From Helianthus annuus (Eukaryota; Streptophyta; Magnoliopsida; Asterales; Asteraceae): a stretch of DNA of 64,000 bases. The stretch spans positions 155,339,122-155,403,121 of the forward strand of contig NC_035441.2 of assembly GCF_002127325.2 (NCBI RefSeq). Direction: 5' to 3'. Shown in pieces: positions 45,968 to 56,108 of this stretch. A program made the position numbers and the translations under genes. Under the pieces are notes generated by a model. The model was not told the origin of the DNA. It ran no database searches and saw nothing but the letters and a program-made list of their open reading frames with translations. Every line of letters starts with the position of its first letter. The first letter of the stretch is position 1.

Positions 45968-47779
45968 AGTAGTAATTATCTTCAAGTAAATATTTTTACA
46001 TAATTGTACTAGAGTAATTATGTAACTAGCGTCATTATATAGATATGTTCTGGTCCAACTCAAAAAATAAAATAACACTAGAGTAGTTGTATAATTACTC
46101 AAGAATAATTATATAGAATAAACTGCAATTTTACCCCTAAGGTTTAGGCTAATTGGCACTCTGAACCCCTCTAACGAAATAATTGCAATTTGCCCCCCCC
46201 CCCCCCAACGTTGATGTTCTATTGCAATTTTACCCCTTGCCGTCAAATAAGTTAACAGATCTGTTAACTGGAATGTGAAATGACTATGTTGCCCTTTCAT
46301 ATTACCCCCTATGGTTTGTTCTACTCTGTAATAGTGTAATATTACCCCCTAGTGTAAAGTGACTAAATTGTCCTTTCTTATTACCCCCTATGGTTTGTTG
46401 TACTCTGTAATATTACCCCCTGGTGTTAAATAGTTCTTGCAAACCTTACCCCCTGCAGAAAAAAAAACCTTTCCTGCCTAAACCACCATCAGCCGCCATC
46501 ACCCACCTCCACCACCATCAGCCACCACCACCCAGTCCCACCTCCACCTCCATCGTCGCTTCTGAATAACAGTCATTTGTGTTCAAATCATGTAATGCAC
46601 AAAATCAAGCTTCTGAATTCAATCCATACATCATCTTTATCACTTAAAAATATTCAAATATCATCATTTAATCAATAGGTGTGCCTTTTAAATCCTTCAA
46701 CACAGATTCATTTACTTTATCGCTGCCTCAAGGACCATTACTCGATTATGATTTCGACCTACCAGTTTTTTTTGGTATTATCAACAAGTTAATATATGAC
46801 TCTCTATTTGTATCATGCTATCATTTCATCACCTTAGTGAACCATTTTAGATTTACAGAGCATTGATAACCATTTTAAATGAACAGTGCATTGTTTTATA
46901 TCATTACTCACTCTTTACCTTGTTCAATTCATATTGACACACAGAAACATCAAACATGAATCGCTCTCGCTTGTATCATTCCATCTAGTTCACGGGAAGT
47001 CATCATTGTTAAGCACAACTCAACAAAAAGACTGCAATCTATGGAGGTTTACAACAAGATCTACAGTAAATTTAGGAACACTTTAATTCCCCTTTTTCCC
47101 TCAATTTCCGCAATTTCAAACGATAAACAACCAATTCATCAACAAATTCACAAAAAACCCCCTAATTTTAATAATATGAACCCTAATATTTGAAATTCGT
47201 CAAATTCACCTGATGATCAGCAACACTTTCTTCTCCTTCCGTTCATCGTCGTCGTCAGTGAAGGTGGAGCTAGGGTTCCAGCGGCTAGTGGTTGAGGTTC
47301 AGATATGTTCTTGTGGGTTGAAGGAAGAAGGGGGTGGGTGGTTGCGGTGGGGGAGGAGCGGCGGCTAGTGGTGGAGGAGCCATAGGAATAAGAAGCTTTA
47401 GAAGGTAACATCGGATTTGTCGTCGGTTATCAACCACCGCCAAAACAACCACCACCGTGCACCACAACAACCACTGTCGCCTGATAACCACTACCCCAGT
47501 TAACCTTCAGCCACCGCCTAACAACCACTACCCAAATCCTGTATATGAACCGGGCTAGAACTGTGGAAGAACATTAGCATACCGGGCTGTGGCTCCCACC
47601 AGTGGTGCTTGTGGAACCCATATCCCCATTGATTCCGGTTCAAAAAGAACTACTGAAGCTTCCATCTATTAGTTCCTCTCCCCAAACCGGCCATGGATCT
47701 TGAATTCTGGTGTATGGTGTGATGTTATTTGAAGATGATGATGATGGATCTGTGAGTTATTTGAAGATGATGATGATAA
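45968..47779. other. Region left of Helitron A: inverted-repeat arm and low-complexity tract
   Basis: 46113-46440 contains taaactgcaattttacccc and several 'taccccctatggtttgtt' units. Its inverse lies at 54032-54150, on the other side of Helitron A. 46480-46560 and 47210-47540 are CCACC/GTGG-rich, opening spurious frames on both strands. A taccgggctgtggctccc stretch follows at 47580-47700. No gene recognised. Confidence 0.5.
46113..46250. repeat. Inverted repeat arm, left (partner 54032-54150)
   Basis: taaactgcaattttacccc, then gccaattggcactctga-like and ctctaacgaaataattgcaa motifs are inverted at 54032-54150. Together they look like the ends of one older element into which Helitron A inserted. 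No target duplication was recognised. Confidence 0.6.
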
Positions 47780-50484
47780 TCTATATATATAATAAATAAA
47801 CAAGATGTGGGACACATGTCATGTTGTGGTGCAAGCATTTGTGATTTTTGGCGGGAAAACGTGGGACATGTGTTATTGTTACAAGGGATCCGCGTATGGT
47901 ATCCATACCCACATGCTTTGACCCGGTTATATAATGAACTAAAAAAACCCTAATCATTCTAATCCCTCATTTTTAACACCGTCATCCCAAAATGAGTACA
48001 CCATACGTTTCAAGCATTCAGAACCCTAATCTTCCAGCCTCCATCTTCGTTCTTCCATCAGTCAAGCAAATCAGATGGTAGGTTATCTGATCTTCACCTA
48101 TGATTTTTATTGTTAATCTTTTCCTTTTCGATTCCTAAGAATCCCATCACAAACCCTAATGCAAACTAACTTCTGCTCATCGATCAGTCTGTTTTTGCTT
48201 GATTTTATCTTCATTCTCTTCTGGCTCAGGCGATCCATCTTCGTTTAATCCTTAGGGTTTACAGTTCCTCCTTTGCAAGGTGAGTTTATGTTACAATTCT
48301 TTTCCTCATTTAAACTTGGTTTGTTCGATTTCATCTTAAACATTCGTTTATTTTTTATTATTATTAGGGATCCTCTTATAGTCTTCCATCATCTTCATAC
48401 ATAAGAAATCGCCACTTCTAATGTCTTTGTCTCCAGGTTTCATCTAAACCCTTTCCATTCAAATCGACTGTTTCGGGAATTGACGGCTGTAAAATTAGGT
48501 TTAATAATTGAAATTTTGTAGTTTTTTCTTTGCTTTTTTACTTCGCTTTTTTGGTTTATTATTGTCTGTTTGATGTTTCTTTCGAATGCTTTAATTAACC
48601 TTTTGATATTGGTTTTGATTAGGGTTATGGAATTGGGTTTATTTCATACAGTAATAAGCTAACTCATATTCATCAGCTTAAGAAGAAGGATGGCAAGACC
48701 TTAATGGTTCTTCAGGTACCCTTTTTTAAATTCGAGTTATATCTTTTATTAATTTTGGGTCAGTTTATGTAATTATGTTTCGTATGATGCATATGTTATC
48801 ATAGATATCCACTGTTGGTCGCTCCTGAAGAATTTGATCAAATTTATGAACCACATGCTCTACATCCTGTAAATGATTGGCAGAGGTACAAAAATGTGCA
48901 GTTCATATTAAAAGGTCAATGTTTTTAGTTATTAATATTCTATGAAGAAGATATTAGTTAAAATTTTGACATATTTTTAGATAAAGGAACAACATGGATA
49001 CTGCCAATCTCACATTACAGTGCGGGGTTTGCCAGATTGGTGTAATTGGTTAAAAGGTTAGACGTTATCCATTTACTCTTATATGGGGTGACTTTGGATT
49101 TTTTTTAATTACTTTTAATGGGTTAAATGGGTATAACTTGCTAAAAAAGGAACAAGTCATTTTGCTTATTAAACCTGTTAAATCATTATATTCAAAATAG
49201 TTTGCTTATATTTGGTGTAATACTAAGTCCTTAATTACATTCAAGAGGCTATTTGAATTAATAATAAGTCCTTAATCACATCAACAGTCACTAATCACAA
49301 GTTTGCTTATTATTGATTTGGATTCCAAAGTTTTAAGTAAATAGCATTGCCTATAAAGTTTGTCGTAGTTTTCTTTTGTTATACACAACAGTCTTATTGC
49401 AACTGGTTAGGACATTATATAGTGCTTTAACCTTTGGTAAATAATGTAGTCTAGGGATGAGCTCGGTACCAATGGGTATCGAAAATCCCCAAAATGGGTA
49501 TCGGTACCTGTATTTGAAGGTAAAAACCGGTGCCGAACAGGTACCTTACCGCACCAGAACCGAACACGGCAAAAGTCGTTACCGAGTAGGTACCATAAAT
49601 ATATCAATTTTGGAAATTCGTTACCGGTATCGTTTCAGTACCATTTCCGTACGAGTACCCAATACCATTTGCTCATTCCTAATCCCTAATGTAGTCATCA
49701 ATATGCCATAATTGGACACATATGTAATACATAACCTTATGATAGTAGCATAATACATATACTTTGTCATCATCAGCAACTGCATATCAGGTCCGATTTC
49801 AGTCTTTAAACCCTATCAATGTATCTATATTTTTTATTATATAATGGATTGCAGGCTTCTTTGCTTTTTTCCCCTAGGATTGCCTGCATACTTAGCCCTT
49901 GCTTCATCTTAATATTCTAATTTCACCAGCAACTCTATTATGTTGGTAAAAGTTTTGCTTATGCTACATTAATGATGTGTAGATAAGGTGTGGACTTCGT
50001 AATGTAACATAGATGATCAGATGGCTTTAGTTATCCCCACCTACTTATTTATGGATTCTGAGTCTATTTGTTTTTATTTTTATTTGTAGCAAGGCAAACA
50101 ACTTATAAGTAACCCGTCTTAATCCAGAACTCATGTAACAAATAATTTGTGTTTGAATATTGCCAATAATCAAATTTTGTTTGTATGAATAGGTTCTAAT
50201 ATAGGGTTCCGTCGTCTCAGGTTCAAGTTATGTGAATGAGAGTATGGTTACCAGTGAATTAGCACCTGTTTTGAAGGAGGTAAATTCTTTAATGATTGGA
50301 GGTACAATAAACTTGCATGGCTCCCTCCATGTTTAAGCTACAAAAAAAAGGCTCTGATCTAGACGGCGCAAATGGCAAAAGCTCCTCTTCAAGTTTGCTG
50401 ACTTTGGGTATACACATCTTAAACATTGTTACACTCAGATGCTTATGTAGCCTACTTATCCATGCTTTTATTGGTCGGTTTCAG

Positions 50485-51897
50485 GTTCCATGTCCCTGTG
50501 CTCTTTGCCTTGCCACAAAAACTATTGTTATGGTTGCAATTGGGGTCGAAGCCAACATTTGTGTATTGATCAAAGGAGTAGATGCATTAGAGAGGGCTCG
50601 AAAGATTTGTTATGTGATATTTGATAAAACTGGGACTCTAACTCAGAGTAAAGGTGCAATTACCACTGTCAAAGTGTTCACTAGAATGGACCGTGCAAAT
50701 TTTTTGGCATTGGTTGCTTCTCCTGAGGTATAAATTAAATCATTATTTCTACACTGTACACACACACACACACTCATATATACTTTCTATATATTTTTTA
50801 AGCAACAATGAACAAGTGTGTGTAGACAGTGAAATTATCCTAATAAGTCATGTGATTATCTTAGTGTAACAGGGAGCATCATATATCAAAAGCAATACTC
50901 GAATACGCTCGCCATTTCTATTTCTTTGAGGATCCTAGGGTAATCAAAGATTCTTTAATTGAGATAAGGGTTGTTAAAATGACTCGATGGCTTCTTCATA
51001 CAAATGGTTGTAAATGGGTTGTAGTAAGTAAATTGGTTGGACGGGTTAACCTTATAATTTTTTTTATTTCCTTTATGTAAAGGTGTAAACGTTTAACATA
51101 ACCATGACACCTGTAAATAAATTGTCAAATAGATCAATTTGAACACACGCTATTTATTAAACGGGTTAGGCATCACAAGTCTCAACCCAAAATCTGATTT
51201 TTTTCGAGACTTGCTTGTGTCGATTTTCGCTCATGTCAGGAATTACCATATTGATATTGCTAAATGAAGATTCTACACATGTTGCTTATATGCAATTATA
51301 TTGAACAGGTTGTAAACACAAGTGTGTTAGTTGAGAGGGGTTAATATTTCAAGCGATGTTGAAAGTGTGGTGGTGGATCATGAAGAAAAGCGAAGACAGG
51401 GATATTGGTGGCATATGATTTCTGAACTCATCGGTGTTAAGGGAGTTGCGGATCTTATAAAAGAGAAGAAACTGTTATTGCGGGACTTTTCAAAATGGGT
51501 GTCCGATCTATCATGGTTACCGGAGACAATTCGCTTCTTGCTAGAGCTGTTGCACAAGAGGTTTGTTTGTTCTTCATATTGACTATGTAAACACAATTTG
51601 ATCCATTTAACCCGTTGGAGATTAGGATTAACCAAATCAACGTGTTAACATAACGTGTTGATATCGCATTTTGCTTATAGGCTGGCATTCAAGACATAAG
51701 GGTAGAGATTTTGCCAGCTGAGAAAGTTGACGTCATCCGTTAGTTACAAAAATATAGAAGCATAGTGGCTATGGTTTGTGATGACATCAATGACTCCCCA
51801 ACCTTGGATGGAACAGACATTGGCATGGCAATAGGGGCTGGAGCAGACATTATAATGGAAGCTGCTGACTATGTCTTAATGAAAAGCAACTTTTAGA
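50485..51897 (+). pseudogene. Captured copper-transporting P-type ATPase fragment (HMA5/RAN1-like)
   Basis: An intact-looking exon at 50485-50727 reads VPCPCALCLATKTIVMV, then GVDALERARKICYVIFDKTG with the phosphorylation motif DKTGT and VKVFTRMDRANFL. The CPC membrane motif marks a heavy-metal (P1B) ATPase, and the sequence resembles plant Cu ATPases such as RAN1/HMA7. Further exons follow: about 50873-50940 (HHISKAILEYARHF), 51309-51561 (frameshifted, VNISSDVESVVVDHEE ... gacaattcgcttcttgct) and 51681-51895 (AGIQDIRVEILPAEKVDVIR, stop, then INDSP and GTDIGMAIGAGADIIMEAAD). Internal stops, frameshifts and a changed GDGINDSP motif (CDDINDSP) show it is dead. The N-terminal metal-binding and early membrane regions are absent. 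Confidence 0.85.
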
Positions 51898-53069
51898 AGT
51901 GGTAATTTTATGATTCGTGTAACAATGAAGTGGAATTAAGATACATGGTCTTATCAAATTTTAGATAATGTGCTTCTCTTGATGTTAAAACGGGTCCTGC
52001 AGGTAAACTGTTTTCTCCTACAAATTCAGGTACTGAATCTTTTATGGGATATCGTTTATTGGAGGAATGTTTAATCTATTTTATCTTCTTTAGTTCTTAT
52101 TGATTCAATGACCAGAGACACCATTGAAAGCTACTCGTCCTTCGATTTGGCAGATCATCCTATTTCTAGGTTAGTTTTTTAATCAATCATATTTTTTTCA
52201 TTTAATTGGATATCTTTCAGTCTATTGTTGTTTCAAAGTATGATTTCGATCTCTATTATCTTTTTTGTTCTTAGCAAGAGGTTTGAATTTGTGAAATTTA
52301 ATTGAATTGATTGAATGATTTTTTTTTGTGAGTTTTTGTATTTTGGTACTTAGAATATGTATATGCACGCCAGGTGTGTGTTAAAATGTTTTTTTTTTTT
52401 TGCTTGGGATATGATATGAAATTTGATCTTATTTTGTGGTCTGAATTTGGTGGAGCTTGGTGCTGATCATAAAGAATGTTTTTAACGTCATGGATTACTA
52501 ATTATAGGATATACTTTTGTTGTCACCTATTTTGCTGAGAAAACTTATTGATGGAATGTTTTTTTTTTTATTCCAGTAATGAGAGGGGTGACCTAATTGA
52601 ATTCGAGCTTGGTACTGGCTAGGTGATAAAGGGTATGAAACCAACTGCCTTTAGTTTTGCTCTTCATGTTATATAATTTATCTTTTAGGCACAAAAATTC
52701 AGCATTACACAATTCAATTTTTAAGTTAGTAGCATGTAAAGGTCCTGCGAAACCATTAAAGTTGATCAAACTGCCTAACTGAAACAAGTCAGTTGGGTAG
52801 GCCAGAACCGATTGCTTAACCTCTTTTTTTGCATAGTGTGCAGTGATTTTGATCAATGTAACCCTGGTGGATTCAACACTTTGACACCTTCAAGAAGGGA
52901 CAAAGAAGGTCACCAAGAAACAAAGAAGGGGCAAGAATATGTTAGCAGGTTCGGAGGTTGATAAAGTCTGCAAAGCACTCGAGGTTGGTTGTCCCACTTG
53001 CTTCCTGGTAACGAGTTCTCATGCTTACCGAACAAAAGTTATTACTGTTTAAATGATGGTTTGTTTTTC

Positions 53070-53400
53070 AAGGACCCAAGATGAGACGGAATTCAAAGTG
53101 GAGGTTGAAGCAATTGGGCATGTGCGCCACAAGAATCAGGTGTACTTATTGGGTTATCGTATTGAGGGAACTCATAGGTATTCCATTTCTCTTTGTTCAA
53201 ACATACATAATAATGTATTTACAATGAACTATGCAATGTGTGTTTATTTCATCACTCAAGATATAATTCTATGAGGGGCTTTTTTTTATCTTTTATCTTT
53301 TTCTTTTTGTAAATTCAGGTTGTTGGTGTAGGAGTATGGCAACAATTGAAATTTAGAACATGGCTCCATGGAGGTATGCGCCAACATGGATATCTTTATC
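53070..53400 (+). pseudogene. Captured receptor-like protein kinase exons
   Basis: An exon ending at a GT donor near 53177 reads [20 protein letters not shown] and LGYRIEGTH, matching kinase subdomains III-IV of plant receptor-like kinases. After an intron, 53319-53400 encodes a degraded 'Y.NNGNLEQWLHG' region recognisable as WLHGGMRQHGY. It includes frameshift or substitution damage at its start. The rest of the kinase is not present. The usual product is a membrane Ser/Thr kinase; this fragment cannot encode one. Confidence 0.7.
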
Positions 53401-53918
53401 TTAAATATAGTTTAGTTTAACAACTGTAAGTTCTATCTGATGCGTCAACATGGATATCTTTTACATGTGATGCTCATTTAACAACTTAGTTTTATAATTT
53501 TGTGATTATGATAAAGTTTGAGTTCAGATATATTTATTTTACTTTAGATGATGAAGGGAAATATGTTTTTTAGTTAAACAATTGGCGTGATCCAAAAATT
53601 TTATGGGTAATAGGCCTCTTTGGCTATTCATCCACCATGGCGCCACCATGGCGTGTCTTCTTAGGTGTATGGGTTTAGAAAACATTCTTATACAAAGATC
53701 TCATTATGAATTAAAAATGAATTAGCTTTACATGAAAACTTTGAATACATATGGAGGCAAAGTTGGAATACTTATGAAACCGAACTAAAAGTTTGCGGTC
53801 GAGAAGGGAGAGGATACTTTAGAGGTTCAAAGTGCTATTTATATACTTTTGTTTATTGTAAATTAAATTTTCCTAACCCGGGAAGTTCCCGGGTGATAGC
53901 CTAGTTTGATTTTATAAA

Positions 53919-53932
53919 TAATAATAATGATG

Positions 53933-54022
<90 letters not shown>
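53919..54022. repeat. (AAT)n microsatellite, about 35 units
   Basis: Near-perfect taa/aat repeat just after the Helitron A 3' end; the Tyr-rich minus frame through it is spurious. Confidence 0.95.
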
Positions 54023-54026
<4 letters not shown>

Positions 54027-54159
54027 TGGGGTAAGATTACCAAAATACCCTTACCTATAACAGTCAAACGGCAAATTGCAATTATTTCGTTAGAGGGGGT
54101 CAGAGTGCCAATTGGCTTAAACCCCAGGGGGTAAAATTGCAGTTTACTCAATTATAAAA

Positions 54160-55281
54160 TTACTCTAGATAGTTATATAACTAATTTAATCATGTAACTA
54201 TATTCTCATCCAACTCAAACATAGTAATTACAATTACGTCATCACCCTTTTTTTGTTTCGTTCACTTCGTACATTTAGTACGATAATTCTTTTGTATAGG
54301 AACCTAACCCATTTATAAATATAGGGTAAAGTTCTTGTACAAATAATCTTAACATACTAAACATACAAATTGAAGGAAAACTCAAAAAGACAAGGTGGCA
54401 TTTTTGTAATTATCAATAACTATCAAAGTTACTCTACAAATATACCTAAAAAAACCTAACCACTCCCCCCACCCCCAAAAAAAACCTAAACCCCCCACCC
54501 ACCCCCCAAAAACCTAAAAAAAACCTACCCCCCCCCCACCCCCCAAAAACCTAAAAAAACCTAACCCCCCCCCCTCCCCCCCAAGCTAAAATGCTAAAAA
54601 CTAAACCCCCCAAAAAACCTAAAAAAATCTAAAAAAATAAAAAAAACACACAAATTATTTTATTTTTTAACATTTTTTATTAAAAAATCGCTACTTTTAG
54701 TAGCAGCCAAAAAAAAATATATATATATATTTTTTTTTTTTTGCTAACGAAATGTAGCGATTTTTTAATAAAAAATGTTAAAAAAAATTGTGTTTTTTTA
54801 GGTATTTTTGGTTGTAACTTTGATAGTTGGTGGTAATTACAAAAATACCACCTTGTCTTTTTGGGTTTTCCTTCAATTTGTATGTTTAGTATGTTAAGAT
54901 TATTTGTATTTGATCTTTTGCCTATAAATATAAAGTATCAAATGAACTCGAACTCTGATTCTAAAATAGGCGTAAATTCGATTCAAGTTGATTTGAGATT
55001 CTTTTGAATTAGAGTCAAATTTGAAACGGATTCTATATAAAATTAGAAAAACTAATTCATTACTCGAACAATGAGAATTAGATTCTCCAGTTTAATTTTT
55101 TTGTAGGGCTTGGTAAATGTCAATAAGATTTTTATATCGTATTAAAACATGTTGACAAAAATACATTTCTTCTTTTCTTATTTCATTTGGGTAACACGCA
55201 TCACATTACTTACTAAACAAAACTATAGCTTTTAAATAATATTTTGTGCCCATGTCATGTTGGTCCCAAAACTGAAGCATT
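54160..55281. other. Intergenic with a fold-back MITE and C/A-rich tract
   Basis: No gene seen. It contains the MITE at 54340-54915, within which 54445-54620 is a C-tract/A-tract mix (cccccccccaccccccaaaa-type). 54920-55230 is AT-rich. Confidence 0.5.
54340..54915. mobile_element. Fold-back MITE, about 575 bp
   Basis: Arms of about 110 bp beginning tacaaataatcttaacatac are inverted at 54340-54450 and 54800-54915. The centre has an inner inverted repeat around gctacttttagtagc and long C and T tracts. No clear target duplication was found. Confidence 0.7.
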
Positions 55282-56067
55282 TTAGGGTGTGCAGCTTCCT
55301 CCTCCAGGCTGCAATATTATTCAACATTAACAAGTAAATTGAACCAAATTCAAATTTTAAATCAAAGAAATAACTTACGGCGCAAGAATGTACGTCGTTG
55401 CATCCGCACAAACGCTCTCCGTTTAGCAAATCGACGGCCTGGAATGTCCCTCCGCCTGCGCTTCTCTAAGAACCAAACAACATCTCATCAAACAAACAGA
55501 ACAAACAGTTAGACGAAGATTTGGTTTAGTACCTTGTAAAAATCTACAGCAAGGAAGTTGGCCCAACGGTTGGCGGAATCACTGAAGCAAGTCTTGGTCA
55601 TGTTCAAGAGGCCCTCATTGTTTTGACCACATGCCAATACCTTTATAGGAAGTGTACGGAAGTAGTTCACTAACACGAGTGATTTGGCTGTATCGTTCAT
55701 TGAAGATGACTCTCCCCTGTTTGGACACTCGCCTGCCTTCATCCCACCATCCCCATCTACAATAGAAAAAAATCAAGTGATTATATTAACCAATGTTTTG
55801 AAAACCAGATTGGCCACTTTACTTGTCAGACCGGTCTAAAGAACCATATTTTGTAATAATAATAATAATAATAATAATTAATAATTAAAAATTATAATAG
55901 ATGGGAACAAGATAATTACAGAAGATAATTTGGTAATTGCAATTGTTGTTTGAGCAGTGAGATCATTTGACTCAGGTTCAGCCCAACCTGGCTTGCAAAA
56001 TCAAGTTGGCCCAACCCAGACCATAAGATCCAGTTCGGCCCGGCCTAGTGGTTTGCCAGTTGAACCA

Positions 56068-56108
<41 letters not shown>

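Larger units (their letters stand above)
47780..53904 (+). mobile_element. Helitron A, non-autonomous, about 6.1 kb, with captured gene fragments
   Basis: The 5' end TCTATATATATAATAAATAA is preceded by A. The 3' end is a perfect hairpin cccgggaagttcccggg, then tgatagCCTAG and T. It therefore sits between A and T without target duplication. No Rep/helicase domain is visible. It carries a broken copper P-type ATPase fragment (50485-51897) and receptor-like kinase exons (53070-53400), both on the plus strand with introns. Exon-like pieces without assignment lie at about 48650-48720 (HQLKKKDGKTLMVLQ) and 48800-48890 (LLVAPEEFDQIYEPHAL). The remaining sequence is AT-rich; 49450-49690 has ggtaccggtatcgg-type repeats. 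Confidence 0.82.

Noticed and set aside
47210..47500. Pro/Thr-rich minus-strand ORFs
   Set aside because: Again a GTGG/CCACC-rich tract within transposon debris; no recognisable protein.
53912..54151. Poly-Tyr ORF
   Set aside because: Arises from an AAT microsatellite.
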